Below, piece by piece: positions 42,111 to 54,292 of a stretch of 64,000 nucleotides of DNA. Origin of the DNA: Cladocopium goreaui (taxonomy: Eukaryota > Sar > Dinophyceae > Suessiales > Symbiodiniaceae); NCBI GenBank assembly GCA_947184155.2, contig CAMXCT020001635.1, forward strand, positions 35,607-99,606. Direction: 5' to 3'. Within the stretch, counting starts at the first letter, position 1. The number at the start of each line of letters is the position of its first letter. The notes below the pieces were generated by a model. The model was not told where the DNA came from and did no database searches. It worked only from the letters and a program-made list of their open reading frames with translations. A program made the translations under genes and the position numbers.

Positions 42111-42178
42111 ATAGTTGAAAGTTGATACTATAGTTGATTGGATAATATTATAGTTGATAGTATCAACTATTCTGGATC
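42111..42178. repeat. Inverted repeat (GATCCAGAATAGTTGA ... TCAACTATTCTGGATC)
   Basis: Perfect 16-base arms at about 42111-42126 and 42163-42178 enclose a further near-palindrome (TGATACTATAGTTGA / TAGTTGATAGTATCA). It can form a stable cruciform or hairpin. No TA-flanked MITE ends are present, so it is a separate element type. Confidence 0.75.
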
Positions 42179-42360
42179 ACCATATACTATGAATTGATTG
42201 GTAATAGTTGATACTATAAATATTACCAAACCATCCAAATACTACAGTTGATTGCCGATTCCCAAGATTTTGATGATCATCTCCCCATGGTTCGGGGATG
42301 TCCCCAGGTTTGATGACACCATTGCGGGTATGACCACTTACGAACTATTAACAAATCCCT

Positions 42361-42440
42361 GTAGAATAGTTAATAGTTAATAGTTAATAGTTAGTAACTT
42401 AATAGTTAATAGATGTTAATAGTTCATAGTCAACTAACTG
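42361..42440 (+). repeat. TAGTTAA heptamer repeat
   Basis: TAGTTAA recurs about seven times with small variants, 250 bases from the inverted repeat that also uses TAGTTGA words. Confidence 0.8.
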
Positions 42441-42761
42441 TAGAATACCAGTTGCCAGTTAACTATTAACAATAGAATAATTCACCAATGAAAACCAACC
42501 TTCGCCGATCTCCGCCAGAGCTGGACCTGGTTGCTGAGCCGGACTCAGCAGCATCCCGAGTTCCGAGCGCCCGCGGCTAAGGTCCCATGGGTTTTTCACC
42601 ATGAAAAAAGGAGCAACAACTTGGGTGAATCAGCTCCAACTCATGACTTAGTTGAAGAACCCCAACTCCAGATTTTTATTGTTTTGTTAGACATGCAGAT
42701 ATTTGGGATCGATGTAAGACATGCATATGTTTGAAATCCTATTGATTTGTTAGACTGCCAG

Positions 42762-42893
42762 GGGTATTGCTACTGGAAATGCTGTTGGCTGACAACGATA
42801 AGGAGAAACACCAGAAGCTGATGGGATTTTCTGGAAATGAAGTGCCTGACTCCAAAACTACACTGCAGAGTCAGACAACCGAGTTGACAACTA
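42762..42893 (+). CDS. Exon of an intron-rich gene
   Basis: A GACTGCCAG acceptor, two bases, and then a frame reading VLLLEMLLADNDKEKHQKLM and a Ser/Thr/Gln-rich tail. A GTAGAT donor follows at 42894, before an in-frame TAA (42899-42901). Other frames are interrupted. It is either an internal exon or, if the donor is not used, a C terminus. Confidence 0.55.
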
Positions 42894-43185
42894 GTAGATA
42901 ATGATGATTTGATCCAGGTATTGTTTGGTTTAGTTGACTGCCCTAGGCCAACGATAGCCTCGGGTACCAGATGGGCTGAGGAAGCTGCACAGTCAAGCTG
43001 TTTGTGAATTGCCTTGAGTTATGGAAAGAAACGATGAGATAAAACTTGCTGTCCATCTGTTCAAGGAGGAAAGAGACTTCCATGCTGGTTCCGGGTGGAG
43101 TGAAATTGTATAGGCCTAAATGGGGCCCCCAAATTTTCATGGTCCTCACTTCATTTTCAGTCCCTTATTGGCGGTTTAACATTAG

Positions 43186-43286
43186 GGGGGAACAGCCCAT
43201 CTGACCGGCATTGTATTTGAGGAGACCGACAAACCAGAAGATGTCCAGCAACCCTTGGCAGCTTGGCCTGAGGATTTAGAGAAGAT
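43186..43286 (+). CDS. Exon of an intron-rich gene
   Basis: It starts after TTAACATTAG and is followed by a GTGATA donor that lies over an in-frame TGA. It reads GGTAHLTGIVFEETDKPEDV and continues QQPLAAWPEDLEK, acidic and helical. A stop upstream in the same frame supports the acceptor. The next DNA is a TA microsatellite (43290-43335). Confidence 0.55.
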
Positions 43287-43289
43287 GTG

Positions 43290-43323
<34 letters not shown>

Positions 43324-45003
43324 GTACGCATTGTATATCTATTTGTAGAATATACATGTAAGGTTCCTCAAACAAGTGCATATGGTCACAAGGGCGTCAT
43401 GTATATATATATACATACATACACATACATGCATGATTTCATCGAAATTTCATCGAGAATGTATATATATATATATACACATACGTATATGAGGTATACA
43501 CACATATGTATGCTCCTGTGCCCCGTGTTCCATCCCCCAAATGGTACGGTCCCCACACTTCCCCCTCAAACCTCCATTTGCACACTCATTTGCAGCACTT
43601 GGGAGCCATAGCCTCCCATTTGCAGCATTTCGGACCCACAGCCTGCCAACAAGACCTTACATACTACCTATATACTGCATGTCACACGTACAACTAATCC
43701 CTACAATCATACAAACTATCTCCATACTGTTGTTGTTGTTGTTGTTGTTGTTGTCCCCCAGCTTATACTATACTTGTACACTCCTTACGCTGTATACCTT
43801 ATCCATATATAGCCTGTGCACTGCCTATATCACATACTCCTTGTTTACTGGCTCTAAACACTACTCACCACCCCCTACTCCCACCAAAACCCTTAAGGGG
43901 GAGGGGTAGTACCTCGATACTCCCTATACACTCTCAATATACTCCCTATATACTCACTATGTCACTATGTCATATGCACATAGCTGGGGCGAGAAACAAC
44001 CCGCTTCCTCCTTGTGATCTGCAGGCCGTGGCCATTGCGACCTCTTTGGTGTATGTGCCCTATGGAGAGTTGGGCGGAGATGTTGGCTCTAAAAATCGAT
44101 GGATGTGTTGGGGGGATAAACCCTAAACCATACCTCGGAGATCATAAACGACATTGGTATCAATGTTGGGGTAACATCATCTATCATTGGACTTTGAACA
44201 AAATGGGTTTACAAATTGCACCATTTAAATGTGGGCAATTGGGACATTGTGGAGATCATCATCAACAACCACCTGAAACATGGTGCTTTGAGCATCTAAT
44301 TTTTTTTTTTTCACCTGCCAAAATGGAGATTTAGCCATCAACCTGAATGAATGATGGACAAGATTTGTTTCCCCGAAAATTGGAGATTCATGAGAAACTA
44401 TCTTCCTGACTTTGTTGCCACAGTACACTTGAATGGAACTGGATATGTCCGAAGCTTGAGGATTGAAATATTCATAAGAATCGACTGCCGGAAATGGGCA
44501 AAGGGCGAAAATTTGACCCCAACATATTCACAAGAAAAGGGCTATCAGAGTTTATTCTGAAACCGAAACCTTGTGCATTTCGAGGTGCTAAATTTTCCGG
44601 ATTCACATAGCTAGGGGCATCATTGCCGCATATTTTTGACTCATGGACTTTGACTGATACCAATATCAACCCTGATCAACAAGCCGTGGTTGATTCATCA
44701 GGCGGGTAAAGAAGTGGTGCCCCCGAATTTCTCAACCAGCGGTTTTTTTCGACTGACCATTTGTTAATCAAAGCTGACCATGGAAATTTCCTCATTTATA
44801 GATGCATTTTTCCATTAAAGCCTCCGCTAATAGGCGACTTCCCGTTTCCCATGTTAGAATACCGAAGGGTAAATTCCATAAATCAACTCTATCAACCATT
44901 ATCAACCACTATTAACCGTTATTCAGCATTTATAACCATGAACTAGCAACTATTAATATCTATTAACCATTATTTTCATCCGTATGGTCCTTTATATTGC
45001 CAG

Positions 45004-45070
45004 GTTGGAAATCTCGCCAGCGGCTATGATTCCAGACACCTGGCACGAGTCGCTGCGGTGGACGAGAAAG
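45004..45070 (+). CDS. REX4/ISG20-like exonuclease, exon 1 of the recognised domain
   Basis: Bounded by TTGCCAG and GTACGG; 22 codons plus one base. It ends SRHLARVAAVDEK, which matches the strand after the first catalytic motif in DEDD 3'-5' exonucleases (RNase T / Exonuc_X-T fold). It joins the next exon in phase to give DEKGEILLDLHVKPRS. The exon that should carry the first DxE acids was not found upstream; a GC-rich stretch at 44025-44095 lacks them. Confidence 0.7.
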
Positions 45071-45126
45071 GTACGGACCGCGGTGATTTTGGTGCGGTGG
45101 ACCGCTGGGGCGGACGGGTCAAGTTA

Positions 45127-45226
45127 GCCTCTGGTAAACTAACATAGCTATTGAAAATGGCCATTTATAGTGGATTTTCCCACTAAAAATGGTGATTTTC
45201 CATAGTTATGTTAGTTTACCAGAGGG
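45127..45226. mobile_element. MITE, 100 bp, TA-flanked (copy b)
   Basis: It starts GCCTCTGGTAAACTAACATA and ends TTACCAGAGGG, flanked by TA at 45125-45126 and 45227-45228. It is a near-complete palindrome and lies in the intron between exonuclease exons 1 and 2. Confidence 0.88.
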
Positions 45227-45936
45227 TAGCTATGAAATGAGCAACTGGGGGAAGAAACATCCATAACCCCGCTACAAAATAAAGTGTACCATAAACTGGT
45301 CACAGGGTTGATATGGCATAGCCAAAATTGGCAGCCATGGTTTTTCACCAGAAATGGGTGGAAATTTCTAGCAGTGTGCATTACAACTAGATGCTGGTTG
45401 GGGATATGACTCCAGCAACTTTCTGGTTGGCGGTTGCAAATATTTTGATGTTCCCCCGATGGGAGGACTATCCCAATTTACAAATATGTTTTGGATATGT
45501 TGATGCCACAAACCCTTCATAGTTGCTGCTCAAATTGCCATCAACTCTCGGAAAACTTTTATGTCACGTTGTTCACTTTCAACCTCCTTCAACATTAGAG
45601 GTTTGTTTGAGAATGGGACGTGCACTCCCCATCTTACGGGCATGAACAAAGTGGGGGAATTCTTGATTAACCACGGGATGGAACGGGGTTTGACCAGGAA
45701 TAGGGTACTGCGGTATACACCCCAAATGACTATTTTTACTTGAAAAACGGTGATTGAGTCCCAATTTATTGGTCGCACCTTTTTTTTCAGACAAGCAATA
45801 TTCCTCATTCTTCCCCATTAATATCATCCCATTATCATCACTATTAAACCATATTAAACCGTATTAAAACCATATTAAAACCATCATTCTTCCCCATGAC
45901 CGTCTTCGCCAAAAAACGTCGCCCTTTTTGTCGAAG

Positions 45937-46025
45937 GCGAGATTCTGCTGGACCTTCACGTCAAACCGCGCAGCAAGTTGCTGGACTGTCGCACGCACAT
46001 CACTGGTATCAAGGAAGAGGCACCA
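45937..46025 (+). CDS. REX4/ISG20-like exonuclease, exon 2 (VKP ... RT.ITGI signature)
   Basis: It follows TTGTCGAAG and ends before GTGATT in phase 0. It completes the split Gly codon and reads EILLDLHVKPRSKLLDCRTH followed by ITGIKEEAP. The VKP, the D.RT and the TGI positions are the family signature of REX4-type RNA exonucleases (rRNA processing in other eukaryotes). Frame, phase and family agree, so this is one of the firmest exons in the window. Confidence 0.8.
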
Positions 46026-46649
46026 GTGATTTCACAAATTCCCCGGTGGGCCATAAAGGGGCCTAGGTATTTGTTGATTTACTATGATTTACTGTGAAAA
46101 TTCCCCATTGTAGCCCTGTTAATTAGCGGTGAACTGATTTTCCACGAATTTGCTGTGAATTCCCTGGTGAATTTATAATCAGCTTTCATGAATTGACCTA
46201 TAACTTGTCATTAACTCCTCATTAGTTCCACCGCCTGTTGAATCCCCAGTAGGCCTATATATATTCACCACCAAACGATTGTTATTACTCTGTGATTGGA
46301 TTAATTGGTAAACTCCAACCATAGTTTGTTGGTCAATCCGATTCAAATCGCCATTCGTCCCTGTTGATCTCCTAATATTAACTCCTCGGTAAAATCTCCA
46401 TGAATTGCTGCTTGTTAGATCCCATGTATTCACAAGTTTGATGGTGAACTCACCGTTGAAACGATGGTCAAACCGACATCTTCAATGAATCCAGAGTTTT
46501 AATGCTTAGATCCCAAGGTTTCATGGCGAAATCCCCATTTTTTTTGAAGTCGAAATCCCTAGTTTTCCATCCTGAAATCAGTGAAATCTGGCAGTTTTTT
46601 CAGGATTTTTTCGGTAAAATCAACCGATTCATCCAGAAATGCGCTATAG

Positions 46650-46735
46650 GCGCTCCGTGAGAGCTTCGGAGCGGTGACCTTTGAGGAGGTGCAGCAGAAA
46701 TTGCTGGAGCTGCTGAGGCGGTTCGCCGTGGGTAG
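46650..46735 (+). CDS. REX4/ISG20-like exonuclease, exon 3
   Basis: After GCGCTATAG, phase 0, it reads ALRESFGAVTFEEVQQKLLE and then LLRRFAVG-R, ending in phase 2 at a GTATGA donor. The V.FEEVQ..L.ELL helix precedes the conserved ILVGH in this family, and the next exon supplies exactly that in the right phase. A GTAGGT four bases earlier would give a phase that does not fit. Confidence 0.75.
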
Positions 46736-47978
46736 GTATGAAATGGGGGGTATGTCATGGGTAAAACTATGGTGGAGTGGAAATTTTCATAGTTTTAGCC
46801 ATAGTTTTAGCATTGACCACAGTTTCAATTTCAATAGTTTTAGCCATGGTTTTGCTAATTTATATATCCACTGACAAATTTACCATTTTATTTGCTAAGA
46901 TTTGATTTAAAAAACCATAGATGGTGTGTAATGCGTTTGAAAATGGGTAAATTTGTCTATAATTTGTCTATAGTTTAAAATTGCCAAACAGTTTACTGTT
47001 AAAGTTCTCAATTCTTTCTTAAATAAGTGTCCAGCTCTGTCCAGGTCGTGGTGTCCGGCTCTCCCGATGTCTCCAATTCATTTGTCTCCCCATCTAGCAA
47101 TTCAGATATTTATTATACAGTCACATACATATTTGACCAAAATCTAGCGACCTCATCGCACATGTATATATATATATGTATACGTGTATATGTGTATATA
47201 TATATATGCTTGTATAAATAGATATAGATGGCTGGATAGATAGATCCATAGATCGCATTGGAGCAGGAATGAAAGGCCGTTGCCAGTAATCATCCAGTTG
47301 GTTCAGGATCAATGCCAGTTTCAACAAGACCAAAAACGCAACTTCAGAGCATGCTATCAATGCATATCAATGCGATAATGAATCCAAAGGCGTTTTTTAA
47401 AATTGTTATTCCAGTAAAACAAGTGACATACTAAAACTGGTATTTGGAAAATTGTAGTGGTGTGATTGTATGACCGGCATGATACGATTTTTTGGCACTG
47501 GCTCAAAATCAGTAACGACCCTCAACCATGGATGGTTTCAGATCCAAAAAGAGTCCATAAAATGGTGTATAGCCACCCCCTCAGAGAAACATATCAGGTA
47601 TCACTATTTGTTCTCTTTTTCTTGTTTCTCTTTTTGGGGATTGCTACAAATCATCCAGATTATCCCCATTATATCCCAACACTGTTGTTGGTTTACTTGA
47701 ATGTTTTTTTTTTCATGGTTCATAACCCCGAAATATCGCAGTATTACTATCCAATGTTACAAAAAACAGCGATAACCATTGTTATCCCCTGATCATCTCA
47801 TGATTATCCAATTATCATTTCATTCGTATTCCATGGTTATCCAATTATCCAATTTTATACCATTATTATCCAATTATACCATTATTATTATCCAATTATA
47901 GGATGATTATACCATTATTATCCAATTTTTATGGCTTCATAAGCCCCATTTTGTGACTCACCTTGTGTGGGGTTGCAG

Positions 47979-48037
47979 GCCGCGCACCATCCTGGTGGGG
48001 CATCGCTTGAGCAGCGATTTGGAGGCGGGGTTGATGG
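47979..48037 (+). CDS. REX4/ISG20-like exonuclease, exon 4 (ILVGH..SSDLEA motif)
   Basis: GGGTTGCAG acceptor and GTAGGG donor. It reads PRTILVGHRLSSDLEAGLM. The GH...DL(K/E)A motif carries the second catalytic Asp of DEDD exonucleases. A further piece at 48885-48940 reads ALQLFHGPLVDVALPDPQ, which looks like the following region with the third Asp, but the phase does not match the GT donor here; a non-consensus donor or an assembly indel is needed. The final His motif was not located with confidence. Confidence 0.72.
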
Positions 48038-49751
48038 GTAGGGATGGAGATAGTTGTGAAGTGCCTTAGGCCTACTTCTAAGGCTTCAACATGAAAAACC
48101 CGAAAACTCATGCGAAACAAAAGCCACACTGAAAAATGCAAAAAAAGAACAAAACGATACAAAACGACTATTTTGACAAAACTAAAAAATGCAAAACAAC
48201 ATGGGAAAAAACGAAAGACAAAACACATCCAGTATACATTTGTATGTGGCATATGTGGCTGCCCTTTTTTGTTTCTTTTGTTTTTCTGTTTCGTTTTTTT
48301 TTCTGTTTTTCCTTTCGCAGGTAACCTGGTGACCAGGATCTTGAAAATGAAAAAAACCTGAGGAACAAAAACGTACAAAAAAACGAAAACACAAACTGAA
48401 AATGCGAAAAAACAACGGAAAACACCGAACAGAAAAAGACCACATAGGAATGGGTGTATTGTTTTTTTTTGGGTATTTTTGGTTTTAGTTTTGTGCTCTT
48501 CTGATTGTTTTTTTTCCAAATTAGGTTTGGAGTAGGTTTTGTTTTTGTTTTGATTTGGTTTTAGTTGTTTAATTCATTCTATGTGTTTATCATTTTATAG
48601 AAGTTGCTTGTAAACCGCATCACAATGATATATATATATGTATATACACATACAGACATACATACATCCATTTGTCCTTTATTTTTCAATCACATAATTC
48701 ATTCAATAATCATTAACCTATTGATTTACTTATTCATTTATTTATCTTTTTTTTTCCATTAGGCATAGAATTTATTTATCTACTGATATATTTACTTATT
48801 TACTCATTTACTTATCTATTCAAAGACTTGACTCACATCTTTTAGTGCATTTTAAAGACAACTGCAGATTTTTTGTTTTTCCAGGCATTGCAGCTCTTTC
48901 ACGGACCCTTGGTTGATGTTGCTTTGCCAGATCCTCAGGCGATGGCAAAAGATACCAGAAATCATGGTTATCCAGGGGAATATCCAGATAGGCAAGTTAT
49001 AATCATTGATAGTCACAATAGAACCAGAATCTATGATGTATAAAACCAGTAATATCATTATTAACCATAATATAACCCTGCTATAGGGTATACGGGTTAC
49101 AACCCAGATACTGGATCGGACCGCCGGTGGATTTTCTTCATTTTCATCCTGTCTCAAAATGAGGAGTTCACAGAAAAAATGGGATGATTGACGTTTGGCG
49201 GAATCATTTCCTGGGAAAGACGTGCTTCTGTGGAGATGCTGTGAGCATTTTTTTCGCTCAGGTTGTTTGCTGTGGACACGCGCAAAAAGCCCTGTGCTTA
49301 GAGACACAACTTTGTGGAATTCAGAATGGCCTTCGGCAGCATTTCTCAGATGTCAGCCACAAACTTTCTGGGAATCACCAGGTACCAGTACCATCCGCTT
49401 CGATACATTGGCGAACAGGTGCTCTTGATCGCTGTCTGGCGCTGAGGGCGGGAGTCATTTTTTGTGGGAAAGCCAATGATCAACCTACCATTTGGGATGG
49501 TAAACATAGCACCAATAAAATGGTGATGACTTGGGGATGGTTTCTGGCAATGGGTTTACCAGTTTACCACATCATATGGAATCCATTTGTTGGATGATTT
49601 TGTGCCCAAAGTATAGTCGATATTGAATCATCCTAATCTAGGCTTGATAAATTCATTGTCCCATGGTTACGGTTGTTGGTTTCACGCCCATTTTTCTGAA
49701 TTTGGAGCCAGTTCTAGCCAGTTCTAGCCAGTTCTAGACTTCTGACCCATA

Positions 49752-49854
49752 CCCTCTGGTAAACTAAAATAGCTATTGAAAATGGCCATTTATAGTGAGT
49801 TTTCCCAATAAAGAATGGTGATTTTCCATAGTTATGTGGCAGTTTACCAGAGGG
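49752..49854. mobile_element. MITE, 103 bp, TA-flanked (copy c)
   Basis: It starts CCCTCTGGTAAACTAAAATA and ends GTTTACCAGAGGG, flanked by TA (49750-49751 and 49855-49856). Same interior words as copy b (GGCCATTTATAGTG, GGTGATTTTCCATAG). Confidence 0.88.
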
Positions 49855-50686
49855 TACCCATCATGGGGATTTGGTTGTTGCGAACACCAAGACCAAACCT
49901 GAAGAAGTGGAGTTCCAACCGCAAGATGCCGTGGACTCCGCTCGGCTTGCGATGAGGCAGTACACATATCTGAAGCCGTTCATGTTGGTTGATAGAAAAC
50001 CCATCATTTTGGCCTGATCCATTCAAGTATGTGTATATATAATTATATATATATATATATTACAGCATTTTCAAATTATCTTGTATTACTCTATATATTT
50101 CTAGTGAAACTTGAAATGTGAGCCCCGTATTCGGCAGATTGGGCAGGCTAGCTTTGCATGAATCCACTCAATCAGCTTGGAAGCCCAGCCTCTGCAGCCT
50201 GCGCTAGTTTCTGATCTGTTAAGATGAAAGGAGAATGTACAGGGCACAGTGCAGAGTATTACCCACTCTCAAGTTCCAGCTATTGAAACTTCCGTTGCGT
50301 GAGTTCTGGTCTCAGTTGGCTAGGGCCAAAAACGGTTTACTCACCAAAGATTGATTATATATATATATATACACACAATGTTTCTTCAAACACGTGCCAC
50401 AGATTCTTTAGGGCCCATTGGGGTTCGACTCATAAATGCATATCAGCCCAAATATGATGGTTTAGGACTCCGAAAAAAGGTTTGTTTATCATTTACAATT
50501 CTGGGTAGTATTTGGAAATTGACCTGTTTGTCCAGGCTTACTCACCTTTTAAGTCTCCAGGATTTAACTATGAAATTTTGGGGTTACAAAAAAAATCGGT
50601 CCAAAGCCCTGACATTTTCAAAATGGGAGAATTGCAGGAGCTAACCATAGTCATAACCATGAGGCTCCACTTTCTGAATTGCCTAG

Positions 50687-50854
50687 GTGCCAACACCCGC
50701 CTTTCCTCCACGGGAAGGCAGCGGACGAGAGTTGGTGGCAGGAAGCTCTGGACTGGACTCTGGCAGGACCTCTGTTGGTGGCGAATGTGATTCTTGACAT
50801 TCTTGACATTCTTGACATTCTTGACATTCTTGACATTCTTGACCAAGAAACGCA
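50687..50854 (+). CDS. Exon containing an in-frame (Ile-Leu-Asp)6 minisatellite
   Basis: A TTGCCTAG acceptor, one base, and then a frame reading CQHPPFLHGKAADESWWQEA, a Trp/Leu-rich part and VANVILD. Six perfect copies of ATTCTTGAC follow (50790-50843). A GTGAAA donor is at 50855, before an in-frame stop. The Trp-rich segment is open only in this frame without early stops. The repeat gives a hydrophobic/acidic helix. Family unknown; it may belong to the same transcript as the exonuclease exons. Confidence 0.55.
50790..50843 (+). repeat. ATTCTTGAC x 6, perfect 9-bp coding minisatellite
   Basis: Six tandem identical 9-base units, length a multiple of three, inside the exon above. Perfect identity implies recent expansion, and copy number could vary without breaking the frame. 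Confidence 0.95.
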
Positions 50855-51787
50855 GTGAAACTTCCGGAACAATCCCAAAATCCCTGGTGCTTGAATGTGC
50901 TTAATGGGTATATTTGAAGGTATTTACCCTTCAACATGTGGGGTGTGAGCCAATAAAATATATAAGATACGACGGAAGTGATGCATCACGCAGCGTGCTA
51001 CAAAGTGGTTGAATTCGGATCTAAATTGTCAAACTGGGAATCCTGCCATCAACCACAGGCCGCCCAATCTATAAACCAATTCCAACCCTGGTCCTTAGCA
51101 AGCAGCTGAGTTATTCAACGGTTGCGATTTTTTTGGATGCACATGACCAAAGCTAGTGGTAGCTAGCTGGAGTTTATCTTGTAAAGCAAGGGATGGGGAG
51201 CTCTCAGTCCAAAACAGTGATTTCTCACTTGAAACCCCCAAGCTTCCGTCCGGAGTTCAGAAGCAGATGATCGCGGGCTCAAATCCTCCAAGGGGGTTGG
51301 CGAGACCTGCATAAATCCTTTTTTGCAGATGCCGAAGCAAACTATTATGCAACTTTGGGTTGCACTGCATCCTTGTTCCTTCCAACTAAACCAGATTTAG
51401 CCCACCGACCAACTCTTCTTCTTTCCTGTTTCCATATCTCTATGCCTGCTTTCCTACTACCTCTTCCTTACCCATAGCTTCGGTCCACCCCCCTGAGCCT
51501 CAAGTCCACTTAGGGATCCCCAAGATGCCGCATGGGCATGGGTCAAAATCAAACGCCAACAAAATTGGTAGGTGAACATCCCAAAGCAGAACTATGCACT
51601 ATGCATTAAATACATGCCAAGAAAAAGAAACAGTTGGAAAAAAAGTAGTTATCCGAATAAATAAACAAAACCATGGAAATACGATAACCACGAGGATTTG
51701 AGTGTTTTTGCATTTGGAGCGGCAAATTTGGTGGACCTAGGTTCGACACATCCCTGCAAGTTTGTACCTCAGGCGCGCCGTTTCCAG

Positions 51788-51922
51788 TGCTCCGTGCCGT
51801 TCTCCGTGTAGTGCTCAGGTTGGGGCAAGGAAGCTGCTCTCAGATTGAGCAAAGTCTTGGGAGTCGGAGAGGCAGCTGGGGAAAGCAAGTGATGATGAAT
51901 GGCTACTTGGTGGTTCACCCCA
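51788..51922 (+). CDS. Exon with consensus GTAAGT donor
   Basis: A GCCGTTTCCAG acceptor and a CA/GTAAGT donor. The only long open frame reads LRAVLRVVLRLGQGSCSQIE, then a Ser/Arg/Gly part and MMNGYLVVHP. It could start earlier, at an AG at 51774. Family not recognised. Confidence 0.55.
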
Positions 51923-52559
51923 GTAAGTGGGTTATTAGCAGCGCAGTTCTAAGTAGGGGGAGTCAGGATTTGGTCCAGTTGCAACTGGGGTTATCAATAA
52001 CCCACGTATTAGCTGGGGTGAACTCCAAGTAGATTCATAGGTCAGTTTTGATCGTCACACCCAAATCTTTGTTCATGTCCCAATTGTTGGTTTCATAGTC
52101 CACTTTTTTGACTGATGTCCATATTGGTTTGCTAGCCTACCCATTCCTGTTGATGGATCGCCCATTCTTGTTGATTAAGCCTCCCATTCGTGTTGGCCGA
52201 AATCCCAATTTTCGTACATCAGCCCTCAAAATGTGCCACTTAACCCTTGCACTTTTGTTAGCTGTTAGTGAAATCCAGATTTTCGGTGGTTCTTTCCAAT
52301 CTTGTTGAAGCCTTCGGTTTCGTTGCTTCACCCTGAACTTTGCGTGATTATTCTCCGTTTGTGTTGCTTAATCATGCTTAATCCGCGTTTTGTTCGTTCA
52401 ATTAAGATCCCATTTTACCATCATTTTTGTTGCTTCAATCCCCATGAATCAATTTTGTTGGTCAATTGGTCAACTCCACATCTTTTGGAGTTGATAATGG
52501 AGGGACCAATCATAATTGGTCCAGCAGCATTTATCTCATAATTCGAGCCTTAAATTTAC

Positions 52560-52626
52560 CACTCTTTTAGTTTTCCCAGCTACAAAATGGTGATTTTCCA
52601 TAGTTTTTTCTATGTTTACCAGAGGG
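52560..52626. mobile_element. MITE fragment, right half only (copy d)
   Basis: It has the interior AAATGGTGATTTTCCATAG and the right end TTTACCAGAGGG followed by TA, but the left arm is not recognisable. A decayed or truncated copy of the same family. Confidence 0.65.
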
Positions 52627-52693
52627 TACCACATTTTTTGAGGGATAATCCGAGAGACCCAAGGCGCCGACGCCCATTGACTTAACTTGCCAG

Positions 52694-52754
52694 GTGCAAG
52701 TCCGTTGGATCCTGAACGATCTCGACCCAAGTGACTGGAGGGGGGAGGCAGGCC
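52694..52754 (+). CDS. Short exon
   Basis: After TTAACTTGCCAG the frame reads VQVRWILNDLDPSDWRGEAG. The best downstream donor is GC (GGCAG/GCCATG). The Trp-rich, acidic sequence looks coding, but it is short. Confidence 0.45.
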
Positions 52755-53651
52755 ATGGTTAACAGGGAGGACCATAATGGTCATTCATGGGGATTAATGG
52801 TGATATACTGGTTAGTAAGAAAAGCATATCTGGATGAATGGCAAGAAATAAGGAGGTAAAGTCACTGGAATGGTGCTTAGGTTTATGGGAATCATCCCTA
52901 AATGTCCGCACGTTTCAGCTATTTTGAGGTTAGTGAATCATCATTATTGAGCCATATTATTTAGACGAGAATTTATCCACAAAAAATTGGGACTTATTCC
53001 AGAAGAATAGGTATTCAATCAACAAAACATGGGATTTCTCACAACCAAAGCTGCGCTTTGACCCTCACCAAAATGGGGATTTCAACAAGCCAAACATTGG
53101 ATTCGAAGCAACAAAATAGCTAAATACCCCTTTTTGGCCCATTTTCTGGATGAACATCCATGTGGCAGCTATTCTCTAGGATGACCATAGCCACATCAGG
53201 TGTTTTGATTTTGGAATCGGTGATAGAATTGGAGTCAACATCTGCGATTTAGCATCCAAAATAGACATGGAAGATTGTACGATTGTCTCTTTCCAGTTGG
53301 AGATGAATTGTTTGGGCAATTTTTGACCCATACCCAAACAAGCATTCAACTCGCATCCACTATACTTGATAACATCCACATTATGGATTTCAAAACCCAT
53401 CATGTGGTCTTGCTGGATACTTGACAACAACTATATATGGCTAGGGGTCGGTACCCTTCTCTTCACACCAAACTCGCCGGCATGGATATTCAGCCCATGG
53501 AAAAATCATCATCAGAGCTCCATTAAACGTCACTAAACCCCGCTGAACCCCCATTACTTCATGGTTAAACTTACTCATGATGATGATTTTAGGAATGGAT
53601 TAACATCATTAAACCACTATTAAAAAAACAAACAAAGTTTTTTGTTTGCAG

Positions 53652-53755
53652 CTTTCGACCGTGCTGCAGGCGGTGATCTTTTTTTCCCATTCCGACCAGC
53701 GAGACGACGTCTTCAAAGCAGTGAAGGGCCTCACGGACTGCGAGAAATCCATGGG
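53652..53755 (+). CDS. Exon of an intron-rich gene
   Basis: A TTTTTTGTTTGCAG acceptor and a GG/GTATGG donor. 34 codons read LSTVLQAVIFFSHSDQRDDV and continue FKAVKGLTDCEKSMG. The flanking introns are AT-rich, with an (ATT)n run at 53787-53835. The fold looks alpha-helical. Family unknown. Confidence 0.65.
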
Positions 53756-54292
53756 GTATGGGCTTTGGAATGGGAATTTCAGGGGTAAATACATTATTAT
53801 TATTGTTATTATTATTGTTATAGTTATTATAATATACGTATGTATATATATATATGAATATTGATATAAGTAAATATGTTACTTTACTGTACATAGAGTG
53901 GGATTTGATTAAGTCCTTCAATCCTTCAAGTCCAATATGGGAGCGCGATCCCATCAAGGATGTTGGGATGTTATCAGCTATCCCTTCTTCTCACAGAAAC
54001 CACACTTTTTGGATGGTAAATTCGTCAAGAAACAAGGGCAAAGCCATACATGCTTTGTTTTGAAACTAACAGTATTCCAATCTTAAACTAGAATGTGGAA
54101 ACGCGATATGGATTTGTCGGAAACGAGGGAGCCAAAAATCCGCTGAATCATCATATTTCCCCAATTTTCCCCTTTTGCAGTGGTCATTATGGGGGTACTG
54201 CCTATTTTCAGACATATCCTATCATATCCATAATGGTAGATATCTCCACTATCATCCCATGTTGGGTCGCATCATTTTGGGGTCGGAACCAG

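Noticed and set aside
47029-47080. Exon reading SSSVQVVVSGSPD
   Set aside because: It looks coding, but including it breaks the phase of the exonuclease, whereas joining 46735 directly to 47979 gives the conserved order. It is probably intron sequence.
51240-51300. Possible tRNA T-arm (GGGCTCAAATCC)
   Set aside because: No matching acceptor stem, D-arm or anticodon arm could be built around it.
51715-51760. Possible tRNA T-arm (AGGTTCGACACATCC)
   Set aside because: The arm does not pair and no cloverleaf is present.
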